Notes under the pieces: model-generated | The model's database searches: none | Told to the model about the DNA's origin: nothing | The model's input: the letters and a program-made list of their open reading frames with translations, nothing else | In this document: positions 28,047 through 36,530 of the stretch, one piece after another | How positions within the stretch are numbered: position 1 is the stretch's first letter | How the letters are laid out: each line of letters opens with the position of its first letter | Made by a program: the position numbers and the translations under genes | From: Candidatus Amarolinea dominans | Lineage (GTDB): Bacteria; Chloroflexota; Anaerolineae; SSC4; Amarolineaceae | DNA length: 56,754 bases | Direction of reading: 5' to 3' | NCBI GenBank assembly: GCA_016719785.1 | Contig: JADJYJ010000013.1 | Coordinates: 1-56,754, forward strand

Positions 28047-29317
28047 ACATCCTCCCAGACGCTTGGATTTCGCCCGGCATCGCCCGGCTGAGCGCGTAGC
28101 GGAATCTGGATCAACACACGCGTACCCTGACCGGGCGCAGATTCGATCTGACACCGACCGCCAACCTGCTGCGCCCGCTCGCGGATATTCTCCAGACCCC
28201 AGCCTTTGCTCCCCTCTGGCCAGGCAGCCACCGCGGCCGGATCGAAACCTTCGCCGTCGTCGCCGATGGTGACCTCGATCTGCTCAGGCTGCGTTTCGAT
28301 GGCCACCCAGGCCGCCTGGCAATTGGCATGCTTCCAGACATTGACCAGCGCCTCTTCCACGATATAGCCCAGGTGACGCAGCGTGTCGAAAGGCAACGCC
28401 GGTTCCAGCGCGGGCAAACGCACCTCCACCGGTAAATTGGTGTTGCGCTCGAAACGTTCTACAATACTGCGCACCACGGGGAAGAGACGCATCTGCGTGG
28501 GATCGTCGCGCAGCGCACGCACGGTCCAGCGAATGTCAGCATGGATGTCGGAGGCCATCGCGGCCACGTGATTCAGCTCATCGCGCATCGCTTCCGGTTC
28601 TTCGGTCGCCAGCAGTTCGGCGAACTCCACGCGGCGGCTGAGCGCAGTCAGCCGGCTGAGCACGCTGTCATGAATGTCCATGGCGATGCGGCGGCGCTCC
28701 GCTTCGATGCCGGCGTCGGCCTGCAGCGCGTTCATGCGCTCCAGGCTGCGCTGCCAGAGCACCATCAGCAGGGCGATGAAGCCTAAGACGAGCGCCAGGA
28801 CGGGGTAGGTGCTGGTGCGCAGGATCACTTCATCCACTGCGCGCTGCTCGATGACCGAGGCGAACGTATAGCCGTTGAGCCACAGCGACAGGGCAAAGCC
28901 GAAGGTGCCGACGCCGCCGACGAAGATCAGGAGCAGGCCGCGGCGCCAGAGCGTGGGCGAGGCAGGGATCGAGAAGGCGGTCGTCAGCACCGGAATGGCC
29001 GAGTGCAGCGCAAAGACGTTGCGATAGCCGCCGTCCGTGGGGATCAGAATGGCGCTGCAGATCAGGGTGTCCAACAGCAAGAAAAATGGCGCCCGCAGAA
29101 TCGCATCGCGCACGAACAGAAGAACGATCAGGCCGGCGGTGTAGGCGGCCATCGCCCACCAAACGGTCATGATGATTTCCTGACGCGCTTCGATGACCGG
29201 ATGCGGGTGAAAACGCGTCAGCACCAGGGCATAGGTCAGGGCCAAAATCCGACACAGCATGGCAAATGCGCTCAGCCAGCGGTTGATGCGGCGGCTATCC
29301 AAGTCAAAAACAATCAT
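28025..29317 (-). CDS. Membrane sensor histidine kinase (HisKA_3, NarX/DesK type)
   Basis: The 430-residue protein has about six membrane helices in residues 15-195 with no large extracytoplasmic domain, so it probably senses something in or near the membrane. The dimerisation helix carries His216 in RRIAMDIHDSVLSRL, the HisKA_3 phosphoacceptor motif. The ATPase domain has EEALVNVWKHANC (N box), GDDGEGFD (G1) and GWGLENIRERAQQVGG. The start at 29317 lacks a clear ribosome site and lies 14 bases from the divergent start of the MBL-fold gene, so it may be leaderless. It is directly followed by its response regulator. Confidence 0.88.
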   Translation of the reverse strand: MIVFDLDSRRINRWLSAFAMLCRILALTYALVLTRFHPHPVIEARQEIIMTVWWAMAAYTAGLIVLLFVRDAILRAPFFLLLDTLICSAILIPTDGGYRNVFALHSAIPVLTTAFSIPASPTLWRRGLLLIFVGGVGTFGFALSLWLNGYTFASVIEQRAVDEVILRTSTYPVLALVLGFIALLMVLWQRSLERMNALQADAGIEAERRRIAMDIHDSVLSRLTALSRRVEFAELLATEEPEAMRDELNHVAAMASDIHADIRWTVRALRDDPTQMRLFPVVRSIVERFERNTNLPVEVRLPALEPALPFDTLRHLGYIVEEALVNVWKHANCQAAWVAIETQPEQIEVTIGDDGEGFDPAAVAAWPEGSKGWGLENIRERAQQVGGRCQIESAPGQGTRVLIQIPLRAQPGDAGRNPSVWEDVWRLFGF

Positions 29318-29331
29318 GGGATCATCTTACA

Positions 29332-30228
29332 ATGTCTATTTTCGATCTGCAAATCACCCTGTACAGCACGGCGCTCTATGCCACCTGGATCTTCATTGAC
29401 CAGTGGAAACTGCTGTTCGATGCCGGTGATGGTGTGACGGCGGGACTGTTGCACAAGTCACGCAAGGTGCAGACCGTGGCTCTGACCCACGCTGACCGCG
29501 ATCACCTGGCCGGGCTGCTGCAATTCCTGCAGCTCAACGGCCGGCCGGGCGCGCCGCGGCTGCTCTATCCGCGCGATTCCAATTCCTTCCGCAGCCTGGC
29601 CGCGTTCACTGCGCAGTTCGACCCCACCACCAGCGCAGGGGTCGTCTGGCAAGCGGTCGCGCCCGGCGATGTCATTCCCTTGCAGAAACAACTGCAACTG
29701 CGGGTGCGCCCCAGCCTGCACTGGCGCGATGTGCCGGCCGACCAGGTGAAGGTCGTCGCGTACACCGTTCAGCACGCGGCGTCGAGCCTGCGTCCTGACT
29801 TGCTGGGCCTGCCACAGGCCGAGTTGGACGCCATCCGCCTGCGCGACGGTCGCGACAGCCTGATGACCACGCGCACGCACGATCTGTTGACCTTCAGTGG
29901 AGACACGCCGCTCATGCCCGCGGACGCCTGGGGTCAGCCGCAGCTCCTGATTCACGAAGCCACCTTCCTGGACGACGAAACCGCGGCCGACGCGGCCGCC
30001 ACGCGTTACAACCGGCACAGCGGGCTGCCCGGCGTGCTGGACATGGCGCTGGCGCTGGCGCCGCAGGGCCTGATCCTGACTCACTTCTCCCTGCGCTATG
30101 CGCCTGAGGAGATCGTCGCGATCATTCAACGCGAGGCGCAGCAGCGCCAGCTTCCGTTCCCGGTCTGGGCCGTCATGCCAGGCGAGATCCAGCGCGACAT
30201 CCTGCACACCCCGCCCGTGTGGGGGTGA
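29332..30228 (+). CDS. MBL-fold metallohydrolase, RNase Z-like
   Basis: The 298-residue protein has the metallo-beta-lactamase core: LLFDAGDGV near residue 28-36, the metal motif LTHADRDHLAGL near 50-61, FSGDTPL near 188 and LILTHFSLRY near 246. The arrangement (FDAGDG, then TH-D-DH, then FSGDT, then THFS) is that of the ribonuclease Z/ElaC branch, but the second metal residue of THxHxDH is Asp instead of His. The substrate may be RNA or a small ester; I cannot decide. The gene is divergent from the sensor kinase with only 14 bases between the start codons and no clear ribosome site. A GC-rich hairpin begins at its stop codon. Confidence 0.75.
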   Translation: MSIFDLQITLYSTALYATWIFIDQWKLLFDAGDGVTAGLLHKSRKVQTVALTHADRDHLAGLLQFLQLNGRPGAPRLLYPRDSNSFRSLAAFTAQFDPTTSAGVVWQAVAPGDVIPLQKQLQLRVRPSLHWRDVPADQVKVVAYTVQHAASSLRPDLLGLPQAELDAIRLRDGRDSLMTTRTHDLLTFSGDTPLMPADAWGQPQLLIHEATFLDDETAADAAATRYNRHSGLPGVLDMALALAPQGLILTHFSLRYAPEEIVAIIQREAQQRQLPFPVWAVMPGEIQRDILHTPPVWG

Positions 30229-30282
30229 GGCCCCCTGGCCCCCAAGTATGGGGGGATTGGGCCTCCACACCCCGCCCGTGTG
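30205..30282. repeat. 17-bp direct repeat at the end of the MBL-fold gene
   Basis: CACACCCCGCCCGTGTG occurs at 30205-30221, inside the last codons of the MBL-fold gene, and again at 30266-30282 just after its hairpin. Each copy is itself a near palindrome (CACAC/GTGTG). The duplication encloses a 44-base segment and may reflect a local slip or insertion. Confidence 0.8.
30227..30265 (+). terminator. GC-rich hairpin after the MBL-fold gene
   Basis: GAGGCCC (30227-30233) pairs with GGGCCTC (30259-30265), and an inner CCCCC (30239-30243) pairs with GGGGG within 30250-30255. It starts on the stop codon of the MBL gene. There is no T run, so it may stop transcription only with Rho or may just protect the 3' end. 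The rest of 30283-30616 has a small ATPase remnant and a tandem repeat, listed separately. Confidence 0.45.
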
Positions 30283-30391
30283 CGGGTGAGGGTTGGCGAT
30301 TGACAAACCGCTCAATTTAGTATGAATTAGGGGAGTCGTCCCACCTGATTAAGGAGAATTTCATGATTCAATACGTTCGCGCCATGGCCTG

Positions 30392-30457
30392 GCGCTTAAG
30401 CTGCTGGCCGACAACTTCCCTGACCTGCAGGTCATCACCACCGGCTGGCTGCATTAA
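30392..30457 (+). pseudogene. Remnant of an AAA-type (DUF4143-family) ATPase
   Basis: Twenty-one codons read ALKLLADNFPDLQVITTG, then WLH and a stop. This resembles the Walker B/sensor region of the AAA plus DUF4143 ATPases (consensus near LKxLxDxxPxxxxIxTGS). Nothing of the rest of such a gene is present. It is a very short match, so chance similarity is possible. Confidence 0.35.
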
Positions 30458-30508
30458 AGATGACAGGTTTTCGTGCAAAGATGACAGGTTTTCGTGCAAA
30501 GATGACAG
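30456..30508. repeat. 21-bp tandem repeat, about 2.5 copies
   Basis: Two perfect 21-base units (30456-30476 and 30477-30497) and a partial third (to 30508) each begin AAAGATGACAGG. They follow the ATPase remnant. Each unit contains ATGACAG; no protein or operator role is evident. The count is too low for a CRISPR and there are no spacers. Confidence 0.85.
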
Positions 30509-30616
30509 ACCCATGAAAGACTCTTTCTGGTACAATGAGTGCGCGCAGCCGAGCTGGCGGTGATCAAATTCCCCGATGGTAGCAGGGGTTGACAATTTAT
30601 CAGAAAGGAGGACAGG

Positions 30617-30820
30617 ATGCAAGCCAAAAGCCACACGACAGCCATTCTGCTGTCTATCTTCGTTGGGGTATTGGGGATAGATCGGTTCTATCTCGGATAC
30701 ACGGGTCTCGGAATTCTCAAGCTGGTGACCGGGGGCGGTTTCGGCCTCTGGTGGTTGGTGGACATGATTTTGATTGCCATGAATCGTTTGCCGGACGCCA
30801 ACGGTCAAGCGCTCGTCTAG
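30617..30820 (+). CDS. TM2 domain protein
   Basis: The 67-residue protein is essentially one TM2 domain: a first helix (TTAILLSIFVGVLGIDRFYL), the conserved GIDRFYLGYTGLGILKL turn and a second helix (LWWLVDMILIAM). TM2 proteins are small two-helix membrane proteins of unknown biochemical role. A strong ribosome site (AAAGGAGG) lies just before the ATG. It appears to be a single-gene unit between repeats and the convergent methyltransferase. Confidence 0.85.
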   Translation: MQAKSHTTAILLSIFVGVLGIDRFYLGYTGLGILKLVTGGGFGLWWLVDMILIAMNRLPDANGQALV

Positions 30821-30933
30821 TCAGCAGGAACGTAAGAATGGCATTGCGACGCCGACGCTCGGCGACATGAATGGTGGCTCCGACCCTCCGACCGGAGCCA
30901 CCTCGATCCCGCACTGCTCTAAGTACCTGCACA

Positions 30934-31890
30934 TCAGCCAGCTGTTTCCTGAAAAAGCAGGGGCTGGAAAGAACCCGCCCTCTCAGCAGCGTACGTCTCG
31001 CGCTCAAGTCCGAGCCGCTCCAGGGCCATCCGGCAAAACCTGGGTTCGATCTCAAAGCCGATGTAGTTGCGCTTGGCTTGACCGCGGCTGGCCGTGGTGC
31101 CGCTGCCCATGAATGGATCCAAGACAGTTTGACCCTCGATGGTTGTCAACTTGGCCAGGAACTCGATCAGGGCCAACGGTTTCTGGGCTTCGTGCAGCCT
31201 GATTTCGTCTGCAGCAAACCCAAACTCCAGCACATTGGTTGGGCTTGCGCCATTGACAAGGCATTCCTCGATATTCATGGCGCCGACGCCATTCTCGAGC
31301 AGGTTATCCACGATGGTGCCGCCAATTCGATACGGCTTCACAAACCAGGCAATCGGCTCGTAGGCTGGCGCGAGATTGCCGAGGCGCCAACCGCTCCATC
31401 GGTCAGCCTCTATATTGAGACCCCGTCGTTCGAACACAATGCTGACGCGCTGTGCTCGATGGTGCGCCGACGGTTTGCGCCAGGCAAGCGTGTCCTTGAG
31501 CAGGAATCCCGCGTCTTCAAAGGCGTTGATCACTCTGTGCAGCGTGCGTCTGGCCCCAAAAACAAATAGAGAGGCGCCACGCTTCATCTTGGATTGCAGA
31601 GGCACACACCATGCCTGACACCATGCCTGGTATTCTGACCCGATATTGCGATCCGCTTGTGACCAGCCGTTGATTGGCTTGCCCCGACGTTTGAATCCCG
31701 ATTTGCCTATTTGCGCCGGAGACTGGCCCAGGAGTGCTGAATTCGTATTGTCGTGCAGCACATCCCAGTCATCCAGACTGATGCCGTAGGGAATATCTGA
31801 GAGAAACAAATCAATCGAATCATCCTCAAGGTGATGAATGTGCTCCCGACAATCCCCTTCGGTAATCTTGTTGAGATATGAATCGTTCAC
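30934..31890 (-). CDS. DNA (N4-cytosine/N6-adenine) methyltransferase, beta class
   Basis: The 318-residue protein has the catalytic motif IV as SDIPYG (residues 31-36) and the AdoMet-binding motif I as DPFMGSGTT (from 258), with motif IV first. This order defines beta-class amino-methyltransferases. The region between (GASLFVFGARRTLHRVINAF, AWRKPSAHHRAQ) holds the target-recognition part. The GTG start at 31890 overlaps the stop of a 26-codon frame, which hints at coupled translation. No restriction endonuclease gene is adjacent, so it may be a solitary methylase or a phage- or plasmid-derived gene. The DPPY-type motif is DIPY here, a tolerated variant in the family. Confidence 0.85.
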   Translation of the reverse strand: MNDSYLNKITEGDCREHIHHLEDDSIDLFLSDIPYGISLDDWDVLHDNTNSALLGQSPAQIGKSGFKRRGKPINGWSQADRNIGSEYQAWCQAWCVPLQSKMKRGASLFVFGARRTLHRVINAFEDAGFLLKDTLAWRKPSAHHRAQRVSIVFERRGLNIEADRWSGWRLGNLAPAYEPIAWFVKPYRIGGTIVDNLLENGVGAMNIEECLVNGASPTNVLEFGFAADEIRLHEAQKPLALIEFLAKLTTIEGQTVLDPFMGSGTTASRGQAKRNYIGFEIEPRFCRMALERLGLERETYAAERAGSFQPLLFQETAG

Positions 31891-31967
31891 CGATCCTCAA
31901 GTTCATCAAAGGCATTGCGCTTACTGGCGATCTGAAACATTAGATCAATGAGTTGTTGGCGGTTCAT
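31887..31967 (-). CDS. Possible 26-codon leader overlapping the methyltransferase
   Basis: From the ATG at 31967 a 26-codon frame reads MNRQQLIDLMFQIASKRNAF, then DELEDR, and its TGA overlaps the GTG start of the methyltransferase (GTGA). GAAGGT lies upstream at a workable distance. The helical peptide could be a coupling leader, or the real N-terminus if a frameshift joins the two. Small size keeps confidence low. The 91 bases between it and the HprK-like gene hold nothing I recognise. Confidence 0.4.
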   Translation of the reverse strand: MNRQQLIDLMFQIASKRNAFDELEDR

Positions 31968-32058
31968 AAGCATGATACCTTCGGTGTCGGGCTGTTCGTG
32001 GGCACAAACATTACACTCCGTCCTCGTGCGCCCATGATACCCGCGCGTCTTCCTTGTG

Positions 32059-33144
32059 TCAAACGTGATTCTCCGAATCCGCTTGCGCGCCGGATGTAAT
32101 CAGACCAGAGATGCTCGCCACGAGCGCGTCGCGCTCCCAGCCTACTTCGAGTGCAAACGCGGGGTGGCGCGCCAATAGGGTGTGCGCGTGGTGCAGCACG
32201 GTTTCCAGGAAGGGCAGGCTGTCCCACCAGCCGAGCGCAGGAATGGCCCGCTCGAGCGCCTGGCCGGCCGTCAGCGGGGTGATGTGCGTGGCCAGGCGCT
32301 GTCCCACTGAAACGAACAGAGGCAGCAGACGCGTGACCCGCGGCGACGCGCTGGTGTAGCGCCCCGGAAACACCTGCGCCAGGTCGAGGCGGTATTTCTC
32401 CCCTTCCCAGGTGTTGAGCGCCACCGCCTGCTGGCGCAGATGAGGGAAAAAGTCGAACGCGCCCGGCCGCACCCGTAATTCGCCCACCGGGCTGGCCAGT
32501 ACCTCCACGCCCGCGGCATCCAGCCGTGTGTAGATCAGCCCATCGGCCAGCAGCGTGAAGCCCGCGTGCAGCAGCGTCAACGCGGTGGTGGATTTGCCGC
32601 TGTTGTCGTGGCCGATGAGCAGCAGCACAGTATCCTCATGCACCAACGCCACCGCATGCCACTGCAGCAGTCCGGCGCGGCGTGTGAGCAGATTGTAGAG
32701 GACGGTGCCGAAGATGAACTTGCTGACCAGCGCGGTTTGCGCCGCCAGAGACGGCGCGACGAAACCGATTGCCTCCTGCTTCCGCAGATCGGCCAGCACA
32801 TGCCCATCCCTCCCGGCGCTGATCGCAATCCAATCGCCATGCCCATCGTAGGTAAACGGCGATTCACCCTCCAGGTTGACCGCGTCCCACTCTGCCGTCT
32901 CCGCCCGGCCACGCGATCGGTCAGCAGCCTGGCGCTCGAACAGACTGATCTGCATCGGCGCCTCCGCCGCGGCCAGGGGCGCTGTGCTGAACTTCGCTAC
33001 CCACGCCGCACAAGCCGCGACCAGCCGCTGACTGTTGGTCGTCAGCAGCAACGGGTAGCCGAACACATTGAACTGCTGCGTCGTTGCCCCCTCCGTCGCC
33101 CGACGCTGCCAGAAATCAGGCATGCGCTGGCGTAAAACTTCCAT
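32059..33144 (-). CDS. HprK-like serine kinase family protein
   Basis: The 361-residue protein has a P-loop GHDNSGKSTTAL near residue 180 that sits within the HPr kinase/phosphorylase fold (ALVHEDTVLLLIGHDNSGKS, then AGFTLLADGLIYTRL). HPr itself is not its likely target: short HprK-like proteins are typical of lasso-peptide and other peptide-modifying clusters, where they phosphorylate the product, as in the paeninodin cluster. The ATG at 33144 was chosen because GAGGGAG precedes it; the frame could extend by a TTG at 33150. It is the last gene of a four-gene minus-strand set with an exporter and a nucleotidyltransferase. Confidence 0.7.
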   Translation of the reverse strand: MEVLRQRMPDFWQRRATEGATTQQFNVFGYPLLLTTNSQRLVAACAAWVAKFSTAPLAAAEAPMQISLFERQAADRSRGRAETAEWDAVNLEGESPFTYDGHGDWIAISAGRDGHVLADLRKQEAIGFVAPSLAAQTALVSKFIFGTVLYNLLTRRAGLLQWHAVALVHEDTVLLLIGHDNSGKSTTALTLLHAGFTLLADGLIYTRLDAAGVEVLASPVGELRVRPGAFDFFPHLRQQAVALNTWEGEKYRLDLAQVFPGRYTSASPRVTRLLPLFVSVGQRLATHITPLTAGQALERAIPALGWWDSLPFLETVLHHAHTLLARHPAFALEVGWERDALVASISGLITSGAQADSENHV

Positions 33145-33156
33145 ATCCAATCTCCC

Positions 33157-33986
33157 TCAATAATGCGCCAGACTGCCATCCTGACGAGCGCGATGCGTGG
33201 CATAGCGGAAGAGCGCGAGGCTGACAGGCAGCAGCACCACCGTGAAGGCGAGCAGGGCCAGCAGCGGGCGTCCCAGTTGCCCCAGGGAAAGGCCTTGCAA
33301 GAGCGCGCCGCGGATCGCTTCCAGCGCATGCGTGACCGGCAGCGCGTAGGCTACGACCTGCAGCCAGCGCGGCAGGATCGAAACCGGGAAATAGACGCCG
33401 CCAAAAATATAAGTCGTGCCCGACACCAGCCAGGCGATGGGATCGCCTTTCTTGAAGATGAGCACGAACGCCGCCGAAGCAATGCCCCAGGCGCTCAGGC
33501 AGACCAGCGACAGAGCGATGGTGATGACCAACGTCGGCCAGTTGGCGCCGAGAAAACGTGCCCCCAGCAGCCAGCCCGCCAGCAGTTGCAGCGCCAGGAT
33601 GACCAATCCTTCGAGCAAGGCCCAGAAGGCGCCGCCCAGCAGCGCCAGCGACGGGTGTGTAACCGTGACCAGCAGCGGCTCGATGGTGCCGGTCAGCATT
33701 TCCTCGCGCAGGCCCAGGGCAAACTGGCGCAAGACGGTGTTCAGGTACTGGGAAAAGACGGTGCCGACCAGCGCGAAGGTGAAATAGTCAACCCCGTACG
33801 CGGCCACGGCCGCGGGCGGTGTGCTGAACAAGCGGCCCAGGAAATAGACAAAGACCAACCCCGTGAATGCTTCGATGTAGCGTGCCCAAAAATTGGGACG
33901 ATAGCTGCGTTCCAGCGTGTAGCCCTTCAGCACGAAGGCCAGAAATTTCTGCCAGCTCAGCCCGCCGGCGATACCGATGAGGCTTC

Positions 33987-33990
<4 letters not shown>
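33157..33990 (-). CDS. ABC-2 type transporter permease
   Basis: The 277-residue protein has six predicted helices (for example FTGLVFVYFLGRLF, LVILALQLLAGWLLGA, ITIALSLVCLSAWGIASAAF, PLLALLAFTVVLLPVSLALF), the ABC-2 fold. A typical ABC-2 motif FGGVYFPVSILPRWLQVVAY precedes the last helices. The ATG overlaps the ATPase stop (ATGA, 33987-33990), so both make one exporter. The cargo is unknown; the neighbours suggest a modified peptide or glycan. Confidence 0.85.
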
Positions 33991-34980
<990 letters not shown>

Positions 34981-35060
34981 CTATACCCAAACCCCGTCTC
35001 CGCTCTCAATCTCCGCTCTGCAATCTCCAATCTCACTCTCCGATCTCAATCTCCGATCTC
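34981..35060. repeat. CTCCGATCTCAATCT-type low-complexity repeat
   Basis: The stretch is built of degenerate CTCCGATCTC, CTCAATCTC and CTCCAATCTC units. It forms the last codons of the nucleotidyltransferase gene (residues EQRSEIEIGE) and continues to the poly-G tract. The gene tail may therefore be a repeat-derived extension. Confidence 0.75.
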
Positions 35061-36280
35061 TGCTCTCCAAAGCGCGTGCGCAACAGCCGCGCCAGTTCGC
35101 GCAGGCCGGCGACGGCGTAAGGGCCATAGGCTAAAAACCACCAGCGTGAGGCGGCCAGGGTGGGGTAATGATCGGCCAGGCGCCAGCGGTGCGGAAAGCC
35201 TTCGTACCAGGCCAGGCGCAGCCGCTCGCCGTTCGTGTTGCACCAGCGCAGGCGCTCACGCACCGGGCGCCAGGTGGCAAAATCGCTCAACGGCGCCGGC
35301 TCCCGTTGGGTAGCCAGCCAGGCCTGCAGCAGCGGCGACAGACGACCGACCAGCCGCGCCAGATCGGCGGCCGGCACGCAGTCTGGAAAGAGTTCGGCTG
35401 CCATCGTCAGCGCGGGCGCGGTCAGGCGGGCGTCCAGGCGGTCGAGCCAGGCTTGCGCGTCTGACCACAGGCCGGTCGCCTGCACTTGGCGCGCCAGGTA
35501 GGCGGTGTCCTGCAGCCAGATCAGCCGCGGCGGCCCCTGGATGATGTGCGCGGCGGCATGGGCCAGCGAGTAGATGAAATGCGTCACGAGGTCGGGCAGC
35601 AGGGTGTTGACGCCGAGCAGCACGCCGGGCCGCGCACCGCGCCAAAGGGCCTCGGTAAAATCCACTGCCAGCCACTCCATGCCCTCCTGCGCCTCGAGGT
35701 TGATGTCAACCAGGCGGGCGTTGTCAGGGTGCCAGGTCCAGGGCACTTTTTGCGACCAACCGGGCCGGGTGAAGGTGCGATTCTTCCAATTCTGCTCGCG
35801 TTCGACATAGCCCAGGCTGTGCAGGCCGGCGCTGAGCCCCGGCCAGTCGTCCGGATGCGCCAACAGATCAAGGTCTGCCATCTGGCGTTGGTCCGGCGAG
35901 GCGTAGAGGGTCTGCGCGGTGACCGCGCCTTTGAGCGGCAGTACGGCAATGCCCGCCCGCTCCGCGCTGCGCAGAATCGCCGCCAGCTCGTCCTGTTGCA
36001 GCCGGCTGCGCTCCTGCCCCCACGCGTGCAGCGTCGCCAGGTGCTGGTGCAACCACTCCGGAAGCGCCGCGGCCAGGGCCGGCTGCTGCGCCAGAATGGG
36101 CACAATCCAGGGCGTCAGCGTATGCAGATAGAGCACGCGCGGCGCCTGACGCCAGGTGGCGTCATCCCAGCCCCGCACGCGCGCGGCCGCGGCGTCCCAA
36201 TCCGTTGTGCGCAGCCAACGGGTCAGTTCGGTGGCTGCCAACGCAAAACGAACCGGGTCCAGATTCGCGATGTTGTCCAC
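35033..36280 (-). CDS. Nucleotidyltransferase family protein (NTP_transf_5)
   Basis: The 415-residue protein has the family motif VLPLKGAVTAQTLYASPDQR followed by QMADLDLLAHPDDW (near residues 130-160), matching the PF14907 nucleotidyltransferases with acidic residues at the metal site. The rest is helical and His/Trp-rich (SLAHAAAHIIQGPPRLIWLQ, family-typical). Such genes accompany HprK-like kinases and ABC exporters in lasso-peptide and related clusters. The GTG at 36280 was chosen because GAAGGAGAG precedes it; the upstream ATG frame at 36337 has no ribosome site. The C-terminus runs into a DNA repeat. It is the first gene of the minus-strand set. Confidence 0.75.
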   Translation of the reverse strand: MDNIANLDPVRFALAATELTRWLRTTDWDAAAARVRGWDDATWRQAPRVLYLHTLTPWIVPILAQQPALAAALPEWLHQHLATLHAWGQERSRLQQDELAAILRSAERAGIAVLPLKGAVTAQTLYASPDQRQMADLDLLAHPDDWPGLSAGLHSLGYVEREQNWKNRTFTRPGWSQKVPWTWHPDNARLVDINLEAQEGMEWLAVDFTEALWRGARPGVLLGVNTLLPDLVTHFIYSLAHAAAHIIQGPPRLIWLQDTAYLARQVQATGLWSDAQAWLDRLDARLTAPALTMAAELFPDCVPAADLARLVGRLSPLLQAWLATQREPAPLSDFATWRPVRERLRWCNTNGERLRLAWYEGFPHRWRLADHYPTLAASRWWFLAYGPYAVAGLRELARLLRTRFGEQRSEIEIGE

Positions 36281-36450
36281 TGTGGCTCTCTCCTTCAGAT
36301 CATCCTCACCGGCGCGGGATTGTACCGCAAAAGGCACAGGAAGCCAAGCGTGGGGCTGCGCGAGGGCGCACCCAAATGTAACCTGATTGTGTAGCTTACC
36401 CTACAAAGATGAAGGGCGGCCCCTGCCATAATGACTTCAGTCACCCCTTC

Positions 36451-36486
36451 ATTGCTCGCATTGCTCGCATTGCTCGCATTGCTCGC
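36451..36486. repeat. 9-bp tandem repeat, four copies
   Basis: ATTGCTCGC is repeated four times without change, 45 bases before the ATG of the beta-helix gene. It may space the promoter and start, so copy number changes could alter expression. The rest of the 36281-36530 interval holds no other recognisable element. Confidence 0.9.
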
Positions 36487-36530
36487 AGCCAATGGCACGT
36501 CATCATCCCCCGGTGTTTTGGAGGAAAAAA

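Noticed and set aside
30456..30508. CRISPR-like repeat
   Set aside because: Units are directly adjacent with no spacers and only 2.5 copies.
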